From contig VWYX01000202.1 of assembly GCA_013396525.1 (NCBI GenBank), positions 930,001 to 994,000 on the forward strand: a stretch of DNA of 64,000 bases, given 5' to 3'. Below the pieces are notes generated by a model that was given only the letters and a program-made list of their open reading frames with translations, did no database searches and was not told the DNA's origin. Source of the DNA: Chaetorhynchus papuensis. Taxonomy: Eukaryota; Chordata; Aves; Passeriformes; Rhipiduridae. The translations under genes were made by a program, and so were the position numbers. Positions 49,664 to 63,437 of the stretch are shown piece after piece; position 1 is the stretch's first letter, and the number at the start of each line of letters is the position of its first letter.

Positions 49664-52600
49664 ATTTCTATTATGCTATTATGCATTGAAGGGGAGCAGA
49701 ATATCTATAAAAATTTTTCTCCAATAGAAACAAAAATTAACTCTTTCTGTGTGAAAAGTTAGTGATCCTGAGTAGGCAGAGACCTTCCAGATAACATGAG
49801 TGTTTGATTTGGAAAAATAAATTAGTGCTCCATTTTTGAAGGTCCCTGTGGGCAGAGATATTAGCACACAGCAGTGCCCCATCACCTATGGCCTTTGCTG
49901 TTAGATATTCACTTTTATAAACTTTTTTAAAAAAAGACCACCGCAGCTGCCTTGTTTTAAAAACCAAGATCTCACTCTTGGCAGGTAATCAATAAGCAGC
50001 AAATGAAAAGTAATAATGCACGACTTGAGAATATTGTTGTGATTCGCAGCCTGAGACTGGGGCTTGCCAATCTGTTCAGATCAATCCATCTTCCCCTGCA
50101 CTGAACTGGCATCCACATGCACGTGGTGCACAGGGGCACTGGGGGAGGATGACATTTCCCTGCAGCTCCTTAGGTATGGAGAAAGGCAGAAGGAGAGAGA
50201 AAACCTGGAGCAGAGGTCGGAAATATCCGAGCGAGGCAATCGTTCCTGGTAAGGAAATTGCAAGTGCTCTGAATGTGCTCTTGGTTCAGCCCAGTGCTAA
50301 ATCTCCCCGTGCAGAGGCAGGATGATGAACAAACGAGCAAACACCCTAAATCCTGCTCAGAGGGACTCTGCTACATGGGAAAAATGGATGGACTTGGCGT
50401 TGGGAAGAGGCCTCTTTGGTACAGCGTCATTGACCTGTCTCAGGGAATAAGGAAGAAGAAACATGGTTTTGTGAGGGGCGTTTTTCCTTTGTCACAGGAC
50501 AGGGAGAAGGAGCAGCGGAACTTTTAAACCGATGTTTAAGAAATGATGAAGTTAGCAGGCAAACAAGTTGTGCAGGCACTGTATTGCAGATACCTTTGAG
50601 CACCTTTCCCTGGGTATGTAACTAAATTGCTTTTCATAGCCCTGCCCTTTATCAGCTCTTCTTGAGCTTTCTGTGTGTAGTCTCCCTCCTGCAACTAATC
50701 TCAGTAGCTAAAATTAATTAGGATATAAACACACCTAGAAAGCCTGTAAAACTTCATTTATGCCTGCAATATAAGCCAGAACATTTGGCAATGTTAATTG
50801 AAATGATAAAAAGCTTTGTAAGGCATCGAGAACTCTTCAAGTCAGTCCTCCCTACCTCGGTTTAATGACACAGTAAATGCTTGCTTTTCTGGATATGATT
50901 ATGGTTTTAAACACTAAAGAGTGAGAAAATTCCATTATCTTGTGTCAGGGAACCCTCCAGAGAAGATAAAAAGGCAGTTAATAAACAAGATTACTTTCCA
51001 ATGGCAATTGCTCCATAATAGAAAATTCTCTTTCTAACCTTCTACTTTAGGATGCTAATCAGTTAATCAGCTCAGTCCCGTCGGAGTTGCTGGCAGCAGC
51101 CTTTCCTCCCATTGGGAAAAAGCAAATGCAAGGTTTCTGCTGAGGTGTAAAGGAAGAAAGGAAGCAAATACTAAAACTGCCTGGTTTTGTTTGGAAGTGA
51201 TGGCTTTAGGCAATTATGCACCTGCAGCATGGACCCTGTTAACAAGCAGCATAAATAGACTACAGTAGGTCTGTTGAGCCTTTTTTTTTTCCTTTAAATG
51301 AAGTAGAACTACTATATTTGTATGTATACACCAAAGCAGGGAATAATATCCATATTCAGTGGCTGGCACGATTCCCATGCACCTCTGCCTTTGGCGAGGT
51401 ATTAATCTGTGACCTGCTCTGGTGTTGTCTGGCATCAATCACCCCTGCAGCAATACACATTTAGGGCAACATTCAAAGGTCTTACTTCCCCTTCGTACAG
51501 AATCTTGTGTTTCATTGCTAATTTACTACTTAATAATAAATGAAATACGGCTGTGGTATTTTCCCCTAATTCCCTATTATGCACAGCCAATATTATTTTG
51601 TCCTCAGAACATTGGCGTTTTCTGGATGCACTCGCCTCAAAGTCAATATTCAGTGTACATGGCTTTTTTCCCAAAGCGTAAGAATATTCTATTAATGGTG
51701 ATTTTTCTGTTGATAATTACTTCGTTTACTTTTTATGATTATTACTGTGATATGTGCATACTTTGCTGCTTTATAAAAGCGTATATCGAAAGTAATTGTT
51801 TCCCCTCATGATCTCCAGAAATATATACTTTTGCCCTCTATTTATCTTCTTTTCTTCTTAGCTGTGTAGTATTCCTAGATGCCTTGAAAGCAGGCTCGAT
51901 CTGACATTCAAGCCTGGCTGGTGTTAGCACATCCCAGCTTTTTCTTTCACCCCTTTTGCCCAAGATTAAATGCCTTTAAGAATGGAGGTTATTTATGGTA
52001 GCCAGAACAAGTTATTTGGGAAAAAAACCCACCGTGCTTCCACTGTGCCTGTGAGAGAAGTCTAAGAGAATAGCCATCAGTGAAATGTAATTGAGTATAA
52101 AGAACAAAACTTACAGGTTGTCAAAGGAGCTTGATGTTTTTGGACATTTTGGATGTAGCTGGAAACTGTGGCAATATGTTTAGGTGTCTGCTGAGTCGTT
52201 GAACATGTATTACCCTGCATTCTGTGTAAATAGCACAAAGCCAAGTTGTAGATTGAGTTGATTAAAAGCAAGTCTAAAAGATACCACATCACTAATTACA
52301 GTGGCATTTCATCAACAATGGGCAATTTTCTGCAGTTTGGAAGAGATCTATCCAGGATGTCCTGGCAGAGTTTATTGTATTTGTGCCTGGCTTGGAAGGC
52401 ACTTGACTAGCTGACACCTTTGTTTTTATTGCTTTTGAAAACTCTTTCAAAGACTGAGTTTTAAGGCTTAGTTTGCTTATCTGCTTAGAATGCACTAACA
52501 CACAAAAGACTGATCTCTAAAAGTGCAGTTGCAAAATACTCAGATTTATTATTTTGCCTATGTGCTAATAGTTGTGTTAGACCACAGATCAGACAGCCAA

Positions 52601-55600
52601 TTGTGAAACCTTGTCTTAAGCTACACCATCAGAAGACTGGTGATCTTGACATTTTGGATCTACTGACTCTGCTCCTTTGCTTGTGCTTCTGACTTCACCG
52701 CTGCACTTCACTCCACAGTGTGTAGGTGAAGGTGGTGTTGAACACTGATCTTGGGAATGTTGTGCTTCTGTTTTATTTCCATCAGATTTAAAGCTTGCAC
52801 CTTAACTTATTAATCCTCGTATGCTGAGGAATCCAACACTGTTCTTTCGTGTTTCCATCATGTACTTTCCTCTTCTTTCTACAAAACTATTTAGCTGGCA
52901 TTAGACAAGCTCCTTTCAGTATTTGAAATAAAAGCTGACCTGCTGACAGGCATGTAAGAGACTTTGCAGAAAAAAAACCCCGTGGAAGACTGAGTGCTAG
53001 CAATTATGTGGAGCTGCTTGTCATACAGCAGACAGTACAATCCATTCTGCTGTTCTCATACAGAGCATTTGCTGCCGTGTTCTAAGGTTCTTAATACAAA
53101 AATCACCCTAATCCAGAGGTGGAAACTGCAGCTTCAGGGAAGCACCGCACACAGCCTTGCTGTACTGCTCCAGGCTCAGTCTGTCCTGCAGAGGCAGGGA
53201 TCTGGGATCAGGCTGGAGAGGTTTTCACAGCTAGCTCCCAAGGTATTAAGGCAACTCTGAGCCTGGAGGGCAAATCTTTCCGTAATAGAGGCATCAGCTG
53301 ATGCCTGGGAGTTTCTCTATCCATTTTTTTTTTCAACTGGCCCTTTCCATTGGACACTGGAGGGCTTGCTTCAAACTACAGGCTGGTTTTTTTCATTACA
53401 AGGTCTGGAGGACAGTAGTGTCTCTGTACTTCACACAGGGTCCTGTCCCTCTGTGTTGTGGTGGTAGAAAGGATAAAAGCTCATGTGCATTATTATTATT
53501 TTTAGTTTCATCAGCCTTTCTTACAATGCCTATTCTTGCTCAGGTAGTCAGTAGTTGAATGGTTTGTCATCCTACTGTACCTAATGTTTTAGTTCCCTGG
53601 AATGAAGTCATTTCTGCTGTGTAGAGCTGAAACTGAACATGCCCCCAGAACAGTGTAAGTTATTTCCAGCCAGGCATTCAGTACTGGGCTTGATAAAGCT
53701 TTCTGAGGACCTCTACCAGCTGTGTATGTTCTGGAGGCCAAAACAGCATCTCAGCAAGTGCTTGCAGTTCCTTCTGTGTTCTCAGCAACACCTGGTCACA
53801 TCTGTAGTGCACTGGAGGGTGTGGATAAAGCAGAAGGTGGGTGCATTACACAGGATCATTCACAGTGATGCTGCTTCTGCAGGGCTAGGAGTGCAGAAAT
53901 CAGTGAAACCCTCTTCTGAGTGAGCAGACGCCTCTTTGTAGTCAACAACAGAGTGTGGCTATATTTAGAGTGTTCTTTCAAGTTCCAACCCACTGTATTG
54001 ATATATTTTAAACAAATGCTTTCAATTAAGCCAGTGCATTTTGCCTTCACCTCCCACTTTCCCTGGAGTTAGACTGATTTGTATGACACACCGTTACTTT
54101 TATTAGCAGATCATAAAACAAGCACTCTCTCCAAGGAAAAGCTTTGCCTCTTCTCCACAGGCACTTAAGTGCCCTGTAAACAAAACGGAGACGGGGTCTC
54201 GGTCACCATTAAAATGACTCTGCCTGAGGAATGTTAAAGAACCCCAAACATTCCTGTGTAAGGTGGATGATTAACTACCCCAAAATAAGGAATTCTGGTG
54301 AAGATCTGAGCTCCTCGGAAGCTGTAGCCATGTCAGGATTATGCTGCAGTTTGCTTTCTATTCTAACTTATATCAGCTTTTGTGAGCTAATTCCCAGATC
54401 ACTTAGGCACTCAGGCATAGAGAATAAAATGTAACTAGTGTTGTATGTGAGATACAGCCAATTACACAAAAATGTGAACAAAAGCAGCACAAGAACACAA
54501 AAGTGTTCAAGCATCCATTATAAAGAGTTCCAATTTCCTTTCTAAATGTCAAGTACAAAATCTATATTTCACATGCAAATAACAGTGGAATGTTGTTGCT
54601 AATATACTCCTGAAATTACATTTTCTTAGCATGACCTTTCTTGCTAACAATAACTTACATTTTAATTAAAGCTGTGGCCGTTTTCATTTCATGCCAAATA
54701 TCCCCATGCTGTGTATTACTGAATTTTCATGTCAGAGAAGAAAGTTTAAAGGTCGCAGACCTAAATTCTTCCTCGAGTTAAACTTTTTTAATAATACATG
54801 GAAGAAATTACACGTGTGTACTATCCCTACAGGTTTGTAGATACACAGAAGCGCTCTTGCTGTCGCTGAACTCTTGGTGTCAGGATGAGAGGGAGGGGTT
54901 TGACAGGGTTTTAACTTCAGTGAAATACCAGTGGAGCATAAGGAACAAAGATGTAGTTTAGAATTAGGTCTTGGCAGCTCAGCCTCCCTGCTGGAGCTGC
55001 AGCATTGCTTAAAGGCTTTCTAATCCTTCAGGTTAGCTCCTGCCTGGAAAACAGGGAGCTTGGACCTTGCCTTTGGTGTGGACATGGTCCCAGAGCCAGA
55101 AACTCTGCTTTAGGCGTTCCGTCATTTGGCTTCTGGCACTGAGACCTTTGCAAGCTGTGAAATTCTGTGTAGGTGTTTGCAGAGACTTGGGAAGAAAATG
55201 CATTTAGTTCTGGCTCTAAAGAGCCACAAAATTACACAGATCTGGACTTTTGCTAGGCTGATTATTGTATGCTTGGGAAGCTCTTCGGAAAGGATTTCTT
55301 GACGCTGGCTTCTGAGATCAGAGATTGAAGGGGAGAATTGAACTAATTCCTGGAGGCAGAGGATCTCTGCCATAATTACTTCATTGTTTATTGGCCTTTT
55401 AACAGTACATTGACAGTGATGGTTGTCTTTTACCAAGTCAAAATGCTGCCTGCTGGTAGCAGAGTGACAAATCAAGAAAGAAGCAGAAATAATTGATCGC
55501 ATCTTGAAAGAATAAAAGCCTTCCTCGAGGTTTTAAAGGGCTGTGATGCTTAGATGGAGAGGTTTTTTACATATTGAGTGAGTTTATTATATAGCTGAAT

Positions 55601-58600
55601 TTCACACCTCCTTACAGGGTCTTGTAGTTATATAAGTACTTTCTATCAATGACTTTGGTGACGGGTGGCCTGAGGGCAGATAGCTTACGATGCAATCTCC
55701 TGCTGTGTCTCCAATAGGAAGAGAAGCTGCATTTACAGCTCATGTTCTGGAGCAAATCCTTTTTGTGAAGGAAATGCCTTCCTTAAACACTGGTAACAGA
55801 AGCTGCTGTAGTTTCCTGTTATGACAGGATGTCCAGAACTTTTTTTAAGAACTCACAAGGAATTCATTTGAGGAATTAATTGCTTTAAATATTATCTAAA
55901 AAAACCCCCACCTTACCAAGTTTTTCTTACTTGTCAGACACCAGGCATTAGAATGTGCGTGTATTTGTTCCTGAGTTTTCAGGGTTTGAGGGGCTTTTGT
56001 TGTTGTGGATGTCCTCTTTTATCATAAATTATATAATGTTGACAGGAGATAGACAAAAATAAAGAACACCAACAAAAAAGCAGTGACATTACCACAGCTA
56101 TTCCTCTGCTTTTCATAGGGGAATCATCAGCCAGGGGAAGAAGACAAGCAATGAAGTGTGTACCACTGAGCTCTGGATAACTAGAAGCAATTTCTGATCA
56201 GACTAAGCCCTCGCTTCACATCAGTGCCTCTCTAAATAAAATAAGAAACAACCCCGTGGCACTGTGTTTATAAAAAGAAAAATATGGAGGGGGAAAAAAA
56301 TAAGCAACCCAAGAGCGTTATCCTGCAGTTGCACCCAGTGATGTGAATAGAGGCTTAACGGTTTAATTAAGCTTGTTTTAGGCTCTCTTGATTCTCAGGA
56401 GCTTGGAAGAACGGCTCCTGTAACTTGCTATTGGGGCCAACTGGAAAATGTTCAGGAGGAGTTTGGCTTCTGGCACAGGACTCTGATGAATCTCTTCAAA
56501 CATCTGCACCAGCGCACCAGGAGCAATGCCTGCAAAAGAGGAAACTGAAGGTGGAAGTTCCTCTAGTCACTGAAAGCTGGCACTGAGCAGAGAGTTGCCA
56601 GGGAGGTAACACTTCCCTCAGAGTTGGCAGGATCAGCACCCAGGGAGGGGACACAGAACTGGCTTGGGCAGCTCCGGTGTTCCCAGGTGAGGCAGCTACG
56701 TCCCATAACATTTTTGGAGGAGAAATGAAGGAGCAGGAGGAGGGTTAACTTGATTCTCCTCTGTTGAAGTGGCAGCTGGAGAATAAGTCAAGTGGAGCAT
56801 CCTGCATAAGCACTCATTCTAAAGAACAGCACAAGTTTATTAAGGAATAATGTATGTGAAATGCCTCCACTGATCTAAAACCTTGGAGTGGCCAGCAGCC
56901 AGAACTCCGTAAAACATTCACTTGTGCAAGTGGAAATTTGCCTGGCAGTAAATGGCTGCACTAATTAGGTTTTGAAAGGGGCTGTCAGCCTTTTCACCTG
57001 ATTAGAAAATAGTGAGGATCTGAATCCCCAGCTTCACGCAGTTGTAAACTCCACCACTTCTGTTTAGATGAACTGATGTGGCAGAGTAGAGCAATGAGGG
57101 AGAAAATGTTGCCAAGGTATTTGGCAAAAAATCTGTCTTCTTGAAACTAGCAGGAGAATTTCTTAGCGTAGACACTTCATTCTCAACAACACCGTTTTGT
57201 GTGCTGTGCTTCCTCTTGGTGTGATGCTCAAGAAGAGTAGTGAATAGATGGAGGCTCCAGTTAACAGCTACAATGTGACACAGAAAAGGTGACTTTTGTG
57301 TCTCGTTAAGTGAGGGGAGGATTGTGGAGGTCAAACTCCATAAAGAAATTAAGCAGCTCCGACAGGAGCAGGGGGGGATGGAGTGTAATTGCATGTTCAT
57401 GTTACTCCTCTCCAGTGTCTGTGTGGTGATGCTGGACTCTGCTGGCTCCTTTCACCTCGGGTTGAGAAGATGGGCCACCCAAAGCAGCTGTTCCTGGCAA
57501 TCCTCGCTGTCTTCCTGAAAGAGACAGCAAGAAACATGTGGCTCTAGGAATTGCCCAGTGCTACCTGGCTGGAGAAGGTAACTAACCAGTTTTACAGACT
57601 CTGAGATGTTGAGCAATTAAGCAGGATCCTTACAAATTACTGTAAGCTTTGTAATTTTATGCAAGTGAATGTTTCAGTGATTTTTGTGTTGTTGTGGTTT
57701 TGGGTTTTTTGTTCTTCATTATTCTCCAGGGTTAGAACTGACTCTGAATAACCTAAAAGATTGGGTACTCCATTTTCTTAAGATGAAAAAGCTTTTTGTA
57801 AGGATCAGGTGGAAAATCTAGCATATAAACTACTCATTTCCCAGGACTCCATGTGGGAACTGAAGGACCTTAGTTTTAAGTGCATTTCCCACAAAACCAA
57901 AAAGTTTGTGTTAGTTCTGGCCAGGCTACAAGGCACCATTTTACCACGTTTCATCAAAACTGTAATTATTTTAGTTATTTTTAGAAAAATAAATATATTG
58001 CCAAAACAGTTGATTATGTCCTCCAATCCAAAAAGCCACAATGGAGCCAAACCCAGAAATCAGTTTAATTTCCAGCTATCCCTAATGCCTTAGAGTCACA
58101 GGGTCAAAACATTACATCCTAGTGTTTCCAAATGTCTGAGTTCAGATTCTCCTAGCAATTCCAACCTCTGTGCTGGAGAGCAAGCCTGGAATTCAGCCAG
58201 CATTAACCCACCCCAGGCTAAGTCTGGGACTTCCAAAATTTTGGGTCTTGGTCCAGTACTCCCTGGACTTGTGAGGTTTAGAAAGCTCCTAATGCCAGAC
58301 CTGCTGTGTGGTGCTGGAGTCCTGGTTTGATGTGAGGGATTTCTGGTGTGATTCAATAGACTAAAATAAAGAAAACAAACCAAACACCCATCAAAAGCCA
58401 TGCATTGCTTTCCCTTCTCCCTACTGGTTTTTCCCATTTTATAAATGTAACTGCAACCATTACAATTCCAATAAAAACCAACAGGCCGGCTGACATTGTA
58501 TCCTTACTCCCACAGGAATTAAAGACCAGTGTTCCCTAGGAAGGTGAAGGAAGCTGGTGTGGCACGTGGGAAATCTGTCCTGTCTTTAATGGTGATGGCT

Positions 58601-59583
58601 CCTTTAGCCTGGTGACCTTTTTCAGGCAAGAAATCTGCAAGTGCCCTGAAGCAGAGGGAACATCTCTGGCTCTGCATAAATGCACAATAACAACAGTGCC
58701 TGTGGCCGTGAGATCTGATAGACTTTATAATTTAATCTGAACTAGTGCACTGTGTCTGGAGCTAATACTCCTTTTGCACATGCACAGCCTTACTACTTGC
58801 CACAAAATGTCATGCTGTAGTGGTTTTAGTATCCTTCAAATGTAGAAACAGGGCAAGAGTCACCTTTCCATGCAAATAACTGTTGGGGTTGCTATAAAGC
58901 CGAGTGTAGGGAGAAATAAGGACAACTGCAGTTTTATATCATTAGGGAAAAACCCAGCTCCAGGCATATTTAATCTCTTGGAAAGTGGGCACGTCTGGCC
59001 TGCTAGAAAAAGTTAAACCTGTCAAATTCTTTTAATGTGGTACTTGTGATGGTTCTGAGTGTCTTTCAGACCCCTCATCAAGGTACTTCAGCATATGCTT
59101 CATTTTAAATATGGGAGTATCATTGGCTCCAATAGCATTACTGGAGTGCTTCAGGTTATGGAAATGCTGAAGCACCTCAACAAATTGGAGTGGGAAATAC
59201 TGATAAGATAGGTATGATATTGTCTGAGGAGACATACCTTAGACTGACAGCAACTGTATTTTAATTGTCCCCAATTTCCATAGCATATTTCTGTGGCAAG
59301 GTCATGTTACAAGTCAGACATACCCTACTAAGCAGTTGCAGCCTAACAATTACCCACTGTCCCAACAGCAAAAGTGATCCAAATGTATTGCTGTTTGAGT
59401 GTAATCCTAAGCCATGATCAGCAGAGTCGCTCATGACTGTCCTCTAAGCAGGGCTGAAGATAAACCAGGTCCCAGAGCCTTCATTGCCACCCTTCTGTAG
59501 ATCTGCCATGCCAGTAATTCAATTAAGGGAACAGGGATGTGCTGCAGCCATTCTTGCTGCAGTGATTAGCACTGCTCCTGTTA

Positions 59584-59673
59584 CAATTAGGCGTAAGGAA
59601 TGTTTACAAATGTCCTTGAGGTAAAAGGACCCCTAAGTAATTACTGTAATTGCACAGGAATTACTTATAATTG
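59584..59673. promoter_or_regulatory. Cluster of homeodomain-type TAAT/ATTA cores
   Basis: Five AATTA/TAATT-type cores occur in 90 bp: CAATTAG at 59584, TAATTAC at 59638, TAATTG at 59647, AATTAC at 59659 and ATAATTG at 59667. Four of them fall within 36 bp. This density resembles homeodomain-bound enhancers. In AT-rich DNA such cores also arise by chance, so only conservation or chromatin data can decide. Confidence 0.3.
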
Positions 59674-59758
59674 CTGGACTTGTCAGAAAGGCCTTGCAGA
59701 GGAAATCTGTGCAGCCAATTGCATTGCTGCCTCCTCAGATCAGTGTGAGATGAGTCCC

Positions 59759-59772
59759 AAAGCAGGGGGCAG
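59759..59772 (+). promoter_or_regulatory. Weaker candidate CTCF core
   Basis: AAAGCAGGGGGCAG matches the CTCF core CCASYAGRKGGCRS at 12 of 14 positions; the two leading C are replaced by A. The AGGGGGCAG half is intact. It lies about 85 bp after a TAAT-core cluster. Confidence 0.25.
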
Positions 59773-60393
59773 AGGAGCAGACTGTTAGCATTCCATTAGC
59801 AACAGCCCAGCTGCAGGGCTCAAATCAGGGATCATCTGGGCAGGACACACCTTCAGGTGTTTATGAATAACTAATAATCACCTCCTCTGCTTATTTATTT
59901 TCCCTTCATTTTCTTTGCTGTCTTTCAAACAAAATCTTGCCATAATAGTCAGATTTCCATACATTGAACCCTCCCATTAATAATAGAGTATGTGCATCAG
60001 CAGTGTAATTGTTTTCAGTGTATTTTTCTCATCAGTTTTAATACAAATAGGTAAAAGAAATCAAACCAAACACCTTCATCTTATATCCAGACAGTCTTTT
60101 TTTCCCCTCTTTCTGCCGAAACAGGCAAAATTCCTGCTAGTCAGTGGCAGTTTATATGTGAAATATTTCTTCTGCACTGTTGAGCTCCAGTTTGTTTGCC
60201 CAGGTTTTCCATAAGCTCTGCTATCTGTCAGAGGCAGACTTAAGCTCTTCCCGACTTACTGAAAGTGTAACATCTTTTTTAACAATCCTCGAATTCATAT
60301 GTCTGTAACAGAGAGGAAAAGAGGAAGCCAGAACATCAGTAACATGATCTTACTGAAGAACCAGAAGTAACGAGGAGCCACTGGTTTAAAAAA

Positions 60394-60418
60394 CATATGC
60401 ATGTATGTATATATGTAT
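60394..60418. repeat. ATGT/ATAT microsatellite
   Basis: Imperfect repeats of ATGT and AT, alternating purine and pyrimidine throughout. Confidence 0.8.
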
Positions 60419-63418
60419 TGCCATCTAATTATTTAGTAAATCTAGCAGATGTCCTCAAGATCCATCAGTCTTATAAAGCAAAACCAAAGCAAACCAAAAA
60501 ATTAAAAATTAGACTTAACTGCCAGAATTAGAACTCCAAATTTTGCTTTTGCCTATGTTTAGGCATTTCCTAAGTGTTCAGTTTTAGCTTGGACAGAGCC
60601 ATTTACATCCAGCACTTTCTGTTGACTTGAGGTTATTATTTACTCAAGAAATTATCTAAGATTTGAGGTTTTAAATTTTAGGCTTCTGTCCTTCTAAAGG
60701 CTAAGACACTTGAAAAATTCTGATAGAATTGGGTACTTTTTCAGGTTTTTTGTAGAAGAAATAATTTATTTAAACCAAAATCAGAATTTAAATGAATATT
60801 CCCTTTTGAAGAATTAATTAAAATTAATTCTTTTCTTTCTGCAAAGCAGCATGTGCATAAAATCTTTTTAATTTTTACCATCTTTGCTCATCCTGAATAA
60901 TTCTTAGTGCACTTGTGGCATCAAGCTGGGAAGGCTAACGATACTGCTGAGGCTACAACTTTGGGATTCGCTCTCTTTTTTTCTTGATCTGGAAAGAAGT
61001 ATTCAGTGCATTCAGCATTCTGTCATTTTGTCTGACCTGTCACCCTGTGAGAGTCCTTCAAATATATCACATTTATCACTGGTCACCACAGGTATCAGCC
61101 TCTCTGTTGTACTGCCCCTGCAGGGGATGGGATCAGAAACCAGCAGTTAGGGAAGGGTTAAAGAGACCTGAGGATACTGGTGAAGGTGACAGGAAAATTA
61201 ATTTCGTCTTTGAGTTCTGGTTTTGTCTGCTGAGATCTTCAGGAAATGTTCAGCACATTATCTCAGCACTTTACAGGTTTTTTTTAAATGTGATTTATTG
61301 TTACCCGTTTACAACAGAGTTCCTGCTGTTCACTTTATAGTTTTGTTTTCCGTTGTTTTGGTGAGATATGACATTAATTTGCCTTCACATCTTTTATTCA
61401 TTTCAACTCTGCAAAAATTCCCTGATATGTATTACCACACGGACTCTGGAAAATACAACATATGATTGTAGTCAAGACAGGAGAAATACATGCACATGGA
61501 TTATGAAGAAACACAGAATTCTCTCTTGCAAGAGGCTGTGACAATATTTGTGTATTTGTAAGAGAACTATAAACCCTCTTACTGGAGGCCCCCAGTCCAT
61601 GTCTGTAATTATCCATGTGGTATTAAACAAGCCCAGAGCAGCAGACAGGAGTGGAGTTTATTTACTGTTTCTTGCACTAAGCTTGTACACGAGTGATAAT
61701 TTTGTTTTACACTTTCCCAAGCCAATAGAAAACAGTTGAGCACAACCTTTTTTTAAAGTGGTTTTCTGCCATTCTATTTTCATTAACTTCAGAAGAAAGA
61801 TGGGTTTGCACTGGCTCACAAACATTTGCTTGTTAGGGAAAACAGTTCAGGTGTCAAGGTTTGTGGTAGGTGTAAATTGAGTGATTCCATATGGTCTTAA
61901 AAATTATTCAACCTCTGCATCAAATCCCATGTTAAAAGATTCAGAAAAATGCAGAACAACCTATTTTAGCACCCATCACTTTAGGAAGCTCTCTTCCTTT
62001 TCACTAAGATGGATGAACAGAGGAACCATGGCAGATCTGTCATATCCATGTGACTTTCTCTGGAAAGCTATTAAACTCCTAGAAATCATCCTAGAGCCTC
62101 TCATTACTCAAAAAGCAGAATCTCTGTGAGATGAGACAGACTTTAGGTACTTCTTCTAGGGTTTAGTTCTCCTAGGCAGTGGCATTTTTACCAACTAAAT
62201 TAACCTAATAATTATTAAATCTGCTTCATTCAGAACTGGTACTGTTAAAGACAATGGTACCGTTTCATAGTTTCAAAAAATAAAATAAAAGTTATGGCTA
62301 ACTCACATGTTCCAGCTCTGTCCCCCTCTCTGCTATTGAAGTATTCCTGCCCTGCCTACCATTGGCAACAACACTGAACTTGGCTGGAAGTGCTATTTTT
62401 ATTTCCTTATTTAGGAGTTAGGTGTCCTGTGTCCTTCTGTGAATATATCCAGAACGGAGCCATAATGCAACCCATAAATCAAACTGATAATGTTTCCAGG
62501 GTGTGATTGTATGAAATCACTGGCTTTTATGGATTATGTTTGAAATCATGATCAAATTCTCCTCGTGAAGTATGGTATTTTCCAAACAATTTAGAAGCTT
62601 CAGCTCTGGGTTCTAATTTTCCTCTTAAAAAGTGAAGTAGGATCTTGCAACGTGTGGAGAAACACCAATGCCCCACAGGCCTGGGCAATTATTCCCTCAG
62701 CCGTGAGAGAGGAAAATGGGACACTCAGTCATTTTTACCTCATGCTTTGGTTCAACCTTACACCTTTGCTTGGTAATTATTCCTCCAAAATACAAATAAA
62801 TGTCACATTGATGACAACATTGTCAAGCAGTAGAAGAGAATGGTTTGGGTTTTAGCATAAAATATAATTTAATGGAATTTTATCAGGCCTCTTTAGGTTT
62901 CAGGAAGAAGCAATGGGGAGCCTTTTGGTTATTCCAGATAACCAAACTCTCCTTTCTGGGTTTTAAGGGAGGGTAAAAAGGAGGTTGTTCATATTCCATA
63001 TGCAGTGTGTCAGAATAAATATGTGCAAGAGCCAGTGGGAGCGACAGGAATGGTAACTGATAGGATTCTGGGAGTGAGCTCGTATCAGGTGCTATCAGCC
63101 TGCTTTTCCACTTAGCAGCACTGCCACTCAACAGCTGGCAACTTCCATGTTCTCTGGAGCCTGCTGGAAATCTGCTGGGCTTTCCCAGCAGTGCCTTTCC
63201 ACATGGCCTACAGGGCTGTGCCATTTTAATTTAGCAGAATAAGGATTGCCTATAAACCTGTATGGAATATTACAGCTTTTTTGGTAAGTAATGATGTTTC
63301 ACGTTGCTCAGGTGGTTGGTACGTGCCATTGTGTAATGTGCCAAGCCTGGTTCTGCACAGTCAGCACCTACATTTTGTCAGTACTCAGAAAGATGAGGAA
63401 CTCTGAAATGGAACTCTT

Positions 63419-63437
63419 AAAAAAAAAAAAAAAAAAA
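63419..63437. repeat. Poly-A tract (19 A)
   Basis: A run of 19 A, followed after one G by five more A and then an AGCTTTATT segment. No recognisable retroposed gene precedes it. Confidence 0.95.

Larger units (their letters stand above)
44615..59583. other. Long non-coding stretch, little structure
   Basis: About 15 kb of AT-rich unique sequence. It holds the small hairpin at 45901, the T-rich tract at 49573-49663 and a perfect 12-bp palindrome CATCATATGATG at 45053-45064. The largest frames (132 codons at 57002-57400 minus, 129 at 51422-51811 plus, 126 at 55122-55502 minus) have no recognisable domains. Confidence 0.68.

Noticed and set aside
63419..63437. Poly-A tract as the tail of a retrocopied gene
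   Set aside because: No target-site duplication and no recognisable coding or repeat body upstream.
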